64,000 nt of DNA, taken from Burkholderiales bacterium. Lineage in GTDB: Bacteria; Pseudomonadota; Gammaproteobacteria; Burkholderiales; Casimicrobiaceae. The notes under the pieces are model-generated. The model worked only from the letters and a program-made list of their open reading frames with translations, did no database searches and was not told the DNA's origin. The position numbers were made by a program, and so were the translations under genes. Below, in pieces: positions 26,602-34,738 of the stretch; position 1 is the first letter of the stretch, and each line of letters opens with the position of its first letter. The stretch spans positions 18,150 to 82,149 of the forward strand of contig CAJPFI010000035.1 of NCBI GenBank assembly GCA_905339295.1, in the 5' to 3' direction.

Positions 26602-26631
26602 CGACGCGCGCCGCGTGCCCGGCGCGCGTCG
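26602..26631 (-). terminator. GC hairpin downstream of the protease gene
   Basis: Perfect 12-bp stem (26602-26613 with 26620-26631), six-base loop, beginning 12 bases after the protease stop. A second hairpin of 8 bp lies at 26558-26576. Neither is followed by a T-run, so this is a hairpin-type 3' end or Rho-dependent site rather than a classic terminator. Confidence 0.45.
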
Positions 26632-26642
26632 TCCCGCTCCGG

Positions 26643-28955
26643 TCAGTTGACGGTGAACGCGGTGCTGCCGGTCGCGCTCAGCGTCCCGCTGGTCACGCGG
26701 CTCGTCACCGTGTAGCCGCCTGCCCGGGCTCCGCGCTTGCTGATCGAGTAAGTGAACGTCACGAGTCCCGTCGCGGAGGTCTGGCCCTTGAACCTCCTGA
26801 TGCTGCCCGCCGGATCACGCACCTCGACCGTGGCGGTCGTGTAGGCGAGCGGCGCTCCGTTCTTCGTCGCGGCGGAGGTGATCGCGACGTTCGTCTTGCC
26901 GGACGTGGGGATCGGGTACGCGGGCTTGTCGGTCGAGGGGACGACGGCGAGCGCGGGAACGACCGGCGGGGCGGTCGGCTCGGTCGTCGGCTCGGCCGGC
27001 GGGGGCTCGGCGCCGGACGATTCGATCGCCACGGTCGCGGGAGCCGAAGCGCTCAGCGTCGGCGCCGCGACGCTGGTCGCCGTGAGCGTGACCGGGTAGA
27101 ACGCGGCGGCCGCGCCCGCGGGCGTGGTCACCAGGATCGACGCGGCGGTCGTGCCGCCCGCCGCGATGCTCGCGGTGCGTGCATTGGTGGCACCCCAGCC
27201 GCTCGGAACGGTCGCGGCGATGTCGAACGGCGTGGCCGCGCAGCCGCAGCTGTCGCGGTTCTGCGCCTGCACCGTGTAGGCGACCGACGAGCCCGCGGGC
27301 GTCCAGACCGTCCCGCCCGGCGTGACCGTCACCGCCGGCGCGGCGCGCGTGCAGGCGGCCGCGGGGAACGTCACGTCGACGCGGGCGCCGCCGCTGCCCG
27401 CCGACACGGTCTTGATCTTCAGTCCCGTCTGCGGGTCGGTGAACGCGTAGCCCGCCACGAGCGCGGCGTCGCTCCATGCCGACGTCGACGGCGTCATGTC
27501 CAGCAGGAAGCTGCTGTCGGCGTTGCCTTCGGCCACCTTGCGCACGAGCACGCCGTGCGTGACGTTGTAATTGCCGGACAGGAACGCGTCGAAACCCGTC
27601 GCCTGCCGCGCCTCGACGTAGAACCACTCGTCGTTGGCCCCGCATGCCGACGCGCGCGGGACCTTGAGCGCCCGCGGCCGGTCGTCCCGCGCGCCCGCCA
27701 GCGGCGCGATGTCGTAGGAGGCGGTCCCCGTTTGCGCGGGCACCGTGACGATCGGCGGCGACACGCCGTCGTCGAGCCAGCCCAGCCGCTCCTTCTGGAA
27801 CGCGTTGAAGTGGCCGCCGACGCTGTTGCCCATCATGTCGAACACGTCGCCGTACTCCGACGCCGCGCAGCCGTAGGCCGCGACCGCGCTCGAGCCGCAG
27901 TCGAGCGAGTGCGAGTGGAAGAGACCGAAGTTGTGCCCCATCTCGTGCGCGAGGATGTTGACCGAGAGGCCCCACCGGGTATGGATCCACGCCTGCGACG
28001 GCTGGCCGCCCACGGTGCCCACGCCCCACCAGGTGCAGGCGTTCGACGGAAAGATGTAGACGAGCCGCGCGTAGTCCGACAGCACGTACCCGGCGCCAGT
28101 CGCCGCCGCCTTCGCCTGCGTCGAGATCGCATTGACGTCGCAGGTCGAGCTCGTCGCCGCGATCGTGAACCACCCGGCGACCGTCCCCGAGAGCGTTGTC
28201 TGCTGGTACGAGACCTCGTAGTCGAAATTGCTGGTCGTGCCGAAGAGCACGTTGCCCACGGTCGCGACGCTGTACGGCTGCTGCGACGGCGCGTTGCTGA
28301 AGTTGACGAGGATCGCGAGCGTCCGTTGGACGCCCTTCGTGTTCGGAGCGACCGCGAGCGCCTTCTCGGTCGTCACGTCCGCGCGGCCTGCGACGACGAT
28401 GGCCGAGCCGAGGCGCAGCCCGCGCACGCGCGCCTTCGCGCCCGTGGCGAGGTCGGGCGCGGTACCGGCGAAATGCAGCTCGATGCGGCCCCTCGCCGTG
28501 TTCAGGAAGCGCAGGTAGTAGTCGTCGGCCGCGTCGACGTGGTCGACGTGGAGCACTTCGATCTCGCCGGTCTCGTCGGCATCCTGCTCGAGAAACGGCT
28601 GCACCTCGGCGGGCAGGCTCGCCCGGGCGGAAGCCGGCAGCGCGACGCGCAGCACCTCGGCGGGGTTCGTGTCGAGCAGGTCCACGAGCGTGTCGCGGCG
28701 ATCCCGCGCGATCTCGACCAGCGTGGACAGCGCGTGGTCCTTCCCGGCCGCTTTCGTCCGCGCGTGGCTCGTGCGCTGCTGGAGCAGCTCGACGGTGAGG
28801 TCGCCCGCGAGCGAGCCCTGCTCGACGGCCTGCTCGACGGCGGGCGGGCGCGCTTCGGCAAGGTCGTCCGCGCGGGGCGCGACACCATGAGCAAAAGCGG
28901 CGAGGACCCACCCGGCAGCCAGGCAGGCGACGAACGTTCTCGAAAGCGTCTTCAT
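26643..28955 (-). CDS. Secreted zinc metalloprotease, M11 (gametolysin)-like
   Basis: 770-residue exported protein. Signal peptide MKTLSRTFVACLAAGWVLAA; a propeptide-like region to about 200; a metzincin domain with HEMGHNFGLFH (zinc ligands His337, His341, His347; catalytic Glu338) and a later Met-turn region VFDMMGNSVGGHFNAFQKERLGWL, the pattern of M11. After about residue 530 follow a NEW3-like Ig domain (SVAYTVQAQNRDS, TVPSGW), a Pro/Glu/Thr linker and a final Ig-like domain. The start is set at the ATG with GGAG seven bases upstream. Likely role: degradation of extracellular or surface protein. Nothing in the window encodes a dedicated secretion system. Confidence 0.85.
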   Translation of the reverse strand: MKTLSRTFVACLAAGWVLAAFAHGVAPRADDLAEARPPAVEQAVEQGSLAGDLTVELLQQRTSHARTKAAGKDHALSTLVEIARDRRDTLVDLLDTNPAEVLRVALPASARASLPAEVQPFLEQDADETGEIEVLHVDHVDAADDYYLRFLNTARGRIELHFAGTAPDLATGAKARVRGLRLGSAIVVAGRADVTTEKALAVAPNTKGVQRTLAILVNFSNAPSQQPYSVATVGNVLFGTTSNFDYEVSYQQTTLSGTVAGWFTIAATSSTCDVNAISTQAKAAATGAGYVLSDYARLVYIFPSNACTWWGVGTVGGQPSQAWIHTRWGLSVNILAHEMGHNFGLFHSHSLDCGSSAVAAYGCAASEYGDVFDMMGNSVGGHFNAFQKERLGWLDDGVSPPIVTVPAQTGTASYDIAPLAGARDDRPRALKVPRASACGANDEWFYVEARQATGFDAFLSGNYNVTHGVLVRKVAEGNADSSFLLDMTPSTSAWSDAALVAGYAFTDPQTGLKIKTVSAGSGGARVDVTFPAAACTRAAPAVTVTPGGTVWTPAGSSVAYTVQAQNRDSCGCAATPFDIAATVPSGWGATNARTASIAAGGTTAASILVTTPAGAAAAFYPVTLTATSVAAPTLSASAPATVAIESSGAEPPPAEPTTEPTAPPVVPALAVVPSTDKPAYPIPTSGKTNVAITSAATKNGAPLAYTTATVEVRDPAGSIRRFKGQTSATGLVTFTYSISKRGARAGGYTVTSRVTSGTLSATGSTAFTVN

Positions 28956-29709
28956 CGTTGACTCCGTCATTCGCAATCGACCGGTGCCACCGCCGCCCGG
29001 GTGCGCAGACGGCCCGCGATCGGGCGGCCTGTCGGGGCGAAGGTGTCCAGGAACGATTGATTCTTCATATATGTACGGTACAAAAAGGCGTGTTAGGATC
29101 GAATTAGTCGTCGATGGCGGGCACGTTCTGCCGATCAGCGTCATGACAAGACTTCCTGATTGTCTGTATTTGCTTCGTATCCCGGTGTTAGCCGCGCCGC
29201 ATGGTTTGATCCCGAGAGCGGGACATGGACTGTTCAGCACATACCATGCCCGGACAGCGCGCTCGAGGCCGATTCGCGCCCAAGGCGTCCGGCGTGCGTC
29301 GGCAATTCGCGCTTGCCGACGTGAAGCATCGACAAATACTCGCTTCAGAATGTAGACATGAGTTCATTCCAAAAAGATAATGTCTCAATGCAGCTATTTC
29401 CTTTATCTACAATAAGATGGAATTAAGAAAAAGATGACGATATCCGCTGAAATGGCCATGGCGCATGCACGCGCCCGTGGCACCAATCAGTGACACACTA
29501 GTCGTCTACAACAGTGGCCGTCGCGCCGTGATCGCCGGGTGGCGACAACGCGTGCGGGCGCTCACCCGCGACGGGCGAACGCGTGGCTGGCGGGGCGTGG
29601 GCAGAGCGGCGCGCACGCAGGCGCGCGAGCCGCCTTCCGGCGGGCGACCGGGGCCGCGTTCAACCCGGCGTCCGGGAGGGCGGACGCGGGGCGCGGCTCG
29701 GCGGGGCGG
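28956..29709. other. Intergenic region with an AT-rich island
   Basis: About 750 bases without a credible gene. Most of 29050-29480 is far poorer in GC than the rest of the window (two 60-base lines at 29341-29460 are about 37% and 35% GC). Candidate promoter-like sequence such as CATATATG lies near 29070, but no clean promoter for the protease gene could be defined. The last 200 bases return to high GC. Confidence 0.6.
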
Positions 29710-30324
29710 TCAGCGGCCGGGCGTCGCGCCCTGCCGCATCCAGATCGCATCCTCCTGCTCGAGCTCCTCGAGCCGGGTCTCGATCGACGAGACGGCCGCG
29801 GAGATCTCGGGCAGCAGGACGTCCTGCAAGGCGCGCGCGCGTCGCGCCGCGCGCCGGTACTCGTGGCGCAGCCGCTCGAGGTTTCCCGCGATCGCGGCGA
29901 GCGGCACCGACAGCGCGACCAGCCGCGCGTGGGCGCGGCGGCAGGCCTCGGCTTCGGGCGACGGGTCCACCGCCGGCGGCGGGGGCGGCGCGTCCCACGC
30001 GAGCGCCGCGTCCTGGAGGCGGACGCCCATGAGCGTGCGCGGCGTGCGACGCACCCGTGCGGCGCCCATGTCGGCGGGCGGGTGCGTCTGCAGGCCTTCG
30101 AGCCCGTGCCGCGCGATCGCGGCCTCGAGCGCCGCGAGCGCGTCGCGCCGCGCGGCGTCGGCCTCGCGCCGCAACGCGGCGTGGCGACCGAGCTCGCGCA
30201 GCATCTCGCCGGCGAGCAGCAGGCACTTCTCGTCGAGGAAGACGTAGCCCTCGTGCATCGAGCGGCGCTCGTCCTTGAGCTCCAGGACGACGCTGCGGGT
30301 CGGCGTGACGTCGACGTCAGCCAC
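29710..30324 (-). CDS. ntpD: V/A-type ATPase subunit D
   Basis: Central-stalk subunit D of a V/A-type ATPase, 204 residues. It has the family's long N- and C-terminal coiled-coil helices: PTRSVVLELKDERRSMHEGYVFLDEKCLLLAGEML at the start and [17 protein letters not shown]...IETRLEELEQEDAIWMR at the end. It would couple rotation of the A3B3 head to the membrane ring. Last gene of the operon; overlaps the subunit B end by 8 bases. Confidence 0.88.
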   Translation of the reverse strand: MADVDVTPTRSVVLELKDERRSMHEGYVFLDEKCLLLAGEMLRELGRHAALRREADAARRDALAALEAAIARHGLEGLQTHPPADMGAARVRRTPRTLMGVRLQDAALAWDAPPPPPAVDPSPEAEACRRAHARLVALSVPLAAIAGNLERLRHEYRRAARRARALQDVLLPEISAAVSSIETRLEELEQEDAIWMRQGATPGR

Positions 30325-31714
30325 CGGATCCCGCCTCGCCGCCGCCGGCGTGCGCGGCGATCTGCGCGTCGGAGAGCCGCGTGAGCTCGGTCCGCGGCAG
30401 GCCGGTCAGGAGCGCCCAGCCGAGGTCCATGCTCTCCTCGAGCGTGCGCGCGCCCGTCTGGCTCACCAGCGTGCGCTCGAACGCCGTCCCGAACGCGAGG
30501 TAGCGGCGGTCGGTGTCGCCGAGTCCTTCCTCGCCGACGACGCTCGCGAGCACGCGCGCCTGCACCGCGCGCGCGTACGCCGCGTAGAGCTGCGCGGACA
30601 GGGCCGGATGGTCCGCGTGCGTGTACTTCGCGCCGATGCCGTCCTTCATCAGGCGCGACAGCGACGGCAGCACGTTCACCGGCGGGTAGACGCCGCGCCG
30701 GTCGAGGTCGCGCGAGAGCACGATCTGCCCCTCGGTGATGTAGCCGGTGAGGTCCGGGATCGGATGGCCGATGTCGTCGGCGGGCATCGTGAGGATCGAC
30801 AGCTGCGTGAGCGTCCCGCCCATGCCGCGGAGGCAGCCCGCGCGCTCGAACAGCGTGGCCAGGTCCGAGTACATGTAGCCCGGGAAGCCCTTGCGGCTCG
30901 GGACCTCGCCCTTCGACGAGGAGACCTCGCGAAGCGCCTCGGCGTAGTTGGTCATGTCGGTCAGGATCGCGAGCACGTGCCGGCCTTCGACGAACGCGAG
31001 GTACTCGGCCGCGGTCAGCGCGTAGCGCGGCGTCAGCAGCCGCTGCGTCGACGAGTCGGACGCGAGGTTCAGGAACAGCGCCGTGCGCTCGAGCGCGCCG
31101 CCCTGCTCGAGGCTGCGCCGGAAGTACTCGGCGCTCTCCCACGGCACGCCGATGCCCGCGAACACGATCGCGAACGCCTCGTCGCGCGCGGCGGCCCCGC
31201 GCAGGCGCGCGTGCCCGGCGATCTCGACGGCGAGCCGGTCATGCGGCAGTCCGCCGCCGGAGAACAGCGGCAGCTTCTGGCCGCGCACGAGGCTGTTCAT
31301 CAGGTCGAGCGTCGTGATGCCGGTCTCGATGAAGTCGCGCGGCGAGGCGCGCGCCACCGGGTTGATCGGCAGGCCGTCGATCGGGTAGCGCTCGCGCGCG
31401 GCGACCGGCGGACCGCCGTCGATCGGCTGGCCGACCCCGTTGAATACGCGGCCGAGGATCGACGGCGCGAGGCCGAACGACAGCGGCTCGCCGATGAAGC
31501 GCACGACGGTGCCCGCGAGCGAGAGGCCGGACGTCGACTCGAGCACCTCGATCGTCATCGCGTCGGCGTCCAGCGCGGCGACGCGGCCGAGCCGCGTGCG
31601 CCCGTCGGCGCCGCGCACCTCGACGGCGTCGCCCAGTCCCGCGTCGACGGTGCGCCGCAGGAACAGGAGCGGCCCTTCGAGCCGCGTCGCGGCGCCCTCA
31701 ACGGTCAGGCGCAT
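30317..31714 (-). CDS. ntpB: V/A-type ATPase subunit B
   Basis: Non-catalytic nucleotide-site subunit, 465 residues. It contains the regulatory B pattern: DLMNSLVRGQKLPLFSGGGLPHDRLA in place of a P-loop, AIVFAGIGVPWESAEYF, MTNYAEALREVSSSKGEVPSRKGFPGYMYSDLA and PIPDLTGYITEGQI. The N-terminus overlaps the subunit A end by 17 bases. Confidence 0.95.
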   Translation of the reverse strand: MRLTVEGAATRLEGPLLFLRRTVDAGLGDAVEVRGADGRTRLGRVAALDADAMTIEVLESTSGLSLAGTVVRFIGEPLSFGLAPSILGRVFNGVGQPIDGGPPVAARERYPIDGLPINPVARASPRDFIETGITTLDLMNSLVRGQKLPLFSGGGLPHDRLAVEIAGHARLRGAAARDEAFAIVFAGIGVPWESAEYFRRSLEQGGALERTALFLNLASDSSTQRLLTPRYALTAAEYLAFVEGRHVLAILTDMTNYAEALREVSSSKGEVPSRKGFPGYMYSDLATLFERAGCLRGMGGTLTQLSILTMPADDIGHPIPDLTGYITEGQIVLSRDLDRRGVYPPVNVLPSLSRLMKDGIGAKYTHADHPALSAQLYAAYARAVQARVLASVVGEEGLGDTDRRYLAFGTAFERTLVSQTGARTLEESMDLGWALLTGLPRTELTRLSDAQIAAHAGGGEAGSGG

Positions 31715-33464
31715 CGCCGCCTCCCTCGCGCGTCGCGAGCGACGCGAACTCGCGCTCCATGTCGGCCTGCAGCGCCGCGATCCGGCCGACTTCGCCGTCG
31801 CCGATCTCCTCGCCCATGCGTTGCAGCGGCCGCAGGCACGCGAGCGCCGCGATCGCGTCCGGGTGCGTGCCCGAGGCCACGGCGCGCTCCGCGAGCTCGA
31901 TGAAGCGGCCGAGGACGCGCATCATCGCGCCCTGGCGCGCCGGCGTGCACACGCGGTCGATCTCCGAGAGCGCCGATTGCCGCAGGAACGCCTCGTTGAC
32001 GAGCGACGCGCAAAGGAGCGTGAGCTGCTGGCGCACCGGCAGCGCGTCCTTGCCGATGATGCGTGCCATCCGCTCGAGGCGCGCCTCCTCGTCGAGCAGC
32101 GTGAGGAAGCGCCGCCGCAGCGCCGTCCATTCGCTGTTGCCCTCGGCGGTCCACCACGGCGCGAAGGCCTCGGCCCCCTCGGCGTACGATTGCAGCGGAT
32201 GGATCGCCGGATAGAAGCGCGCCTGCGCGCGCTTGACGTCGAGCGCCCAGAACGCCTTCACGTAGCGCTTGGTGTGGCTGGTCACCGGCTCCGAGAAGTC
32301 GCCCGACGGCGGGCTGATCGCACCGATCACGGTGACCGACCCGGTCCCGCCGCAGAGCGGCTCGACGACCGCGGCGCGCTCGTAGAAGTCCGCGATGCGC
32401 GACGACAGGTACGCGGGGTAGCCGCCCTCGCCGGGCAGCTCGCCGAAGCGGCCCGACACCTCGCGCAGCGCCTCGGCCCAGCGCGACGTCGAGTCCGCCA
32501 TCAGCGCGACGCCGAGCCCCTGGTCGCGGAAGTACTCGGCGACCGTGATCGCCGAATAGATCGACGCCTCGCGCGCGGCGACCGGCATGTTCGACGTGTT
32601 GGCGATGATCACCGTGCGCTCCATCAGCGGCCGCCCGGTTCTCGGATCGGTGAGCCCCGGGAACTCGTCGAGCACGCCGGCCATCTCGTTGCCGCGCTCG
32701 CCGCAGCCCAGGTACACGATCACGTCGGCGTTGCAGCCCTTGGCGAGCGCCTCGAGGAGCACCGTCTTGCCGGTGCCGAATCCGCCCGGCACCGCGGCCT
32801 TGCCGCCGAGCGCGACGGGGAACAGGCTGTCGATGACGCGCTGGCCGGTCACGAGCGGCGTGAGCGAGGACACGCGCCGCGCGACCGGCCGGGGAACCCG
32901 CACGGGCCACGAGTGCGCGAGCGAGAGTTCGCGCGTCGAACCGTCCGCCAGGCGCAGCGTGCAGGCGGTCGCGTCCTCGCGCAACTCGCCCGCGGGCGCG
33001 ACCGACAGCGCGACACCGCCGACGTCGGGCGGCGCGAGGCACGCCTGCGGACGGATGCCCTCGCCGGTCGCCTCGCCGAGGATCGCGCCGGGCGGCACGA
33101 CATCGCCCACCGCGATGCGCGGCACGAACGCGAACGCGCGCGGCTCCGCGCGGCGCATCCCGGGATGCACGAACGCCGACGCCGCGCCCGCCAGCGGGCG
33201 AAGGAGGCCGTCGAAGATGTTGCCGAGCAGTCCGGGGCCGAGCGGGATCGACAGCGGCGCCCCCGTCCCGACCACGGCCGTGCCAGGACGAAAGCCGGTG
33301 GTGTCCTCGTAGACCTGCACGACGATCTCGTCGCCGTCGATTCGCACGACCTCGCCGAGCAGGCGGGCATCGCCGACGTGAACCGCCTCGCGCATCGCGA
33401 ACGGCCCCGACGCGGTCGCGCGGAGCACGGGACCGCTGATCCAGCGGATCGACGCGCGGCTCAT
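31698..33464 (-). CDS. ntpA: V/A-type ATPase catalytic subunit A
   Basis: Catalytic ATPase subunit of 588 residues with the bulge insertion that distinguishes V/A-type A from F-type beta (about residues 110-200). Walker A GGFGTGKTVL at 227-236, arginine/lysine and Walker B regions at VIVYLGCGERGNEMAGVL and VALMADSTSRWAEALREVSGRFGELPGEGGYPAYL. The start MSRASIRWISGPV overlaps the subunit E stop (ATGA). Confidence 0.96.
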   Translation of the reverse strand: MSRASIRWISGPVLRATASGPFAMREAVHVGDARLLGEVVRIDGDEIVVQVYEDTTGFRPGTAVVGTGAPLSIPLGPGLLGNIFDGLLRPLAGAASAFVHPGMRRAEPRAFAFVPRIAVGDVVPPGAILGEATGEGIRPQACLAPPDVGGVALSVAPAGELREDATACTLRLADGSTRELSLAHSWPVRVPRPVARRVSSLTPLVTGQRVIDSLFPVALGGKAAVPGGFGTGKTVLLEALAKGCNADVIVYLGCGERGNEMAGVLDEFPGLTDPRTGRPLMERTVIIANTSNMPVAAREASIYSAITVAEYFRDQGLGVALMADSTSRWAEALREVSGRFGELPGEGGYPAYLSSRIADFYERAAVVEPLCGGTGSVTVIGAISPPSGDFSEPVTSHTKRYVKAFWALDVKRAQARFYPAIHPLQSYAEGAEAFAPWWTAEGNSEWTALRRRFLTLLDEEARLERMARIIGKDALPVRQQLTLLCASLVNEAFLRQSALSEIDRVCTPARQGAMMRVLGRFIELAERAVASGTHPDAIAALACLRPLQRMGEEIGDGEVGRIAALQADMEREFASLATREGGGDAPDR

Positions 33465-34069
33465 GGCTGCCCTTCCATCGTGGCGAGCAGCAGCGCGCCG
33501 ATCTCGTCGCGGTCCGACGTGAGGCCGGCACGCGTGCCGTCGACGACGTTGCCGCCCGAGGCGATCGCGAGTCCCGCGCCGAGGGCGGGTTCCTCGGCGA
33601 ACGCCACGCTCGTGCCGTGCGTCCGCGAGAGATCGGCCGCGAGTGCGTCGCGCTCGTCCTGCGGCCAGCCCGGCGCATGCGCGATGCGCCACGCGCCGCG
33701 CGGCAGGAGCGCGCGCGCCTGGCGGATCGCGTCGTCGACCCAGGCGCGGCGCGCCGGCGCGTCGGCCCAGCGCCCGTCCAGCGCCGCGGGCAGCCGCTCG
33801 ACGCCTGCCGCGATCAGCGCGCCCGCGAAGGCGTTCGCCGCCGCGCGCCGCCGCGTGTCGAGGTTCGCGCGCGCCGCCGCGACGCGCGCGTCCATGCGGC
33901 TGCGCTCCTCCGCGAACGCCGTGCGCATGCGCGCTCGCGCGGCCGCATGCGCTTCGCGCACGATCGCGCCGGCGCGCGCTCGCGCGGCGCCGTCGATCGC
34001 GTCGCACTTGCGCGCGCGATCCTCCTCGACCAGCGCGAGCAGCGCGGAGGCCTGTCGCTCGACGCTCAC
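33461..34069 (-). CDS. ntpE: V/A-type ATPase subunit E-like (peripheral stalk)
   Basis: 202 residues. A long N-terminal helix rich in Ala, Arg and Glu (residues about 5-90) is followed by a compact C-terminal domain with GAGLAIASGGNVVDGTRAGLTSDRDEIGALLL, as in subunit E, which ends in the same kind of segment binding the head. Position in the operon between F and A supports it. Overlaps neighbours by 4 bases on both sides. Confidence 0.82.
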   Translation of the reverse strand: MSVERQASALLALVEEDRARKCDAIDGAARARAGAIVREAHAAARARMRTAFAEERSRMDARVAAARANLDTRRRAAANAFAGALIAAGVERLPAALDGRWADAPARRAWVDDAIRQARALLPRGAWRIAHAPGWPQDERDALAADLSRTHGTSVAFAEEPALGAGLAIASGGNVVDGTRAGLTSDRDEIGALLLATMEGQP

Positions 34070-34368
34070 GGTGCGCCTTCGAGGCCGAGGTCGCGGCGGA
34101 TCACGGCCGCCACGTCCGGCATGGGCGCGGCGCCGGCGAGGTCGGGAACGACCAGCGTGAGCGGTGCGAGCGCCGCGAGCGCGGCGTCGAGTTCGCCCGC
34201 GTCGATCCGCGCCGCGACGTCGGCGGCGACGAGGACGAGCGGCGCCTCGGCGCGGGCGCGCGCGAGCGCCTGCGACTCGCTGCCCGCGTCGGGCACGCGC
34301 GCGTCCACCCCGGCGAGCGCGTAGCCCGCCGCGGTCGTTTCGTCGCCGAGGTAGATCGGGGCGGACAC
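34066..34368 (-). CDS. V/A-type ATPase subunit F-like
   Basis: 100-residue protein matching subunit F by length and pattern (PIYLGDETTAAGYALAGVDARVP, then ALARARAEAPLVLVAADVA): a Rossmann-like small domain that sits on the central stalk. Identity rests partly on operon position. Confidence 0.75.
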   Translation of the reverse strand: MSAPIYLGDETTAAGYALAGVDARVPDAGSESQALARARAEAPLVLVAADVAARIDAGELDAALAALAPLTLVVPDLAGAAPMPDVAAVIRRDLGLEGAP

Positions 34369-34381
34369 ACTCGCGCCCGCG

Positions 34382-34738
34382 TCACGCGACGAGGCGGTTC
34401 AGGATCAGGATCGACACGATGAGCCCGTAGATCGCGATCCCTTCGGCCAGCCCGACGAAGATCAGCAGGCGCGCGAACAGCTCGGGCTTCTCCGCGAGCG
34501 CGCCGACCGCCGCCGTGCCGACCTTCGCGACCGCGTAGCCGGCGCCCAGCGACGACAGGCCGGTGGCGAGCGCCGCGCCGAGGAGCCCGAAGCTCCATGC
34601 GTCGGCCGGCAGGCCCCCGCCGGCCGCGCCGGTGGCGGCGAGCGCCGCGGGCGCGAAGACGGCGAGCGCCGTCGCCAGGGCGGCCGAGACGGCGGCCAGC
34701 GCGACGAGCGCGGTAACGAGCTTGTGCACGGGTTTCAT
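34382..34738 (-). CDS. ntpK: V/A-type ATPase membrane subunit K (proteolipid)
   Basis: 118 residues: an N-terminal hydrophobic segment (residues about 8-35, signal-like, may be cleaved), then two helices typical of c-type subunits, GLLGAALATGLSSLGAGYAVAKVG and LLIFVGLAEGIAIYGLIVSILIL. The ion-binding carboxylate is Glu99. The position equivalent to the sodium ligand Gln32 of Ilyobacter c is Ala66, and that of Ser66 is Gly100, which favours protons over sodium. Start overlaps subunit I by 4 bases. Confidence 0.88.
   Translation of the reverse strand: MKPVHKLVTALVALAAVSAALATALAVFAPAALAATGAAGGGLPADAWSFGLLGAALATGLSSLGAGYAVAKVGTAAVGALAEKPELFARLLIFVGLAEGIAIYGLIVSILILNRLVA

Noticed and set aside
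28984..29355. 123-codon frame in the AT-rich island
   Set aside because: No ribosome-binding site, mixed composition and no recognisable pattern; judged chance.
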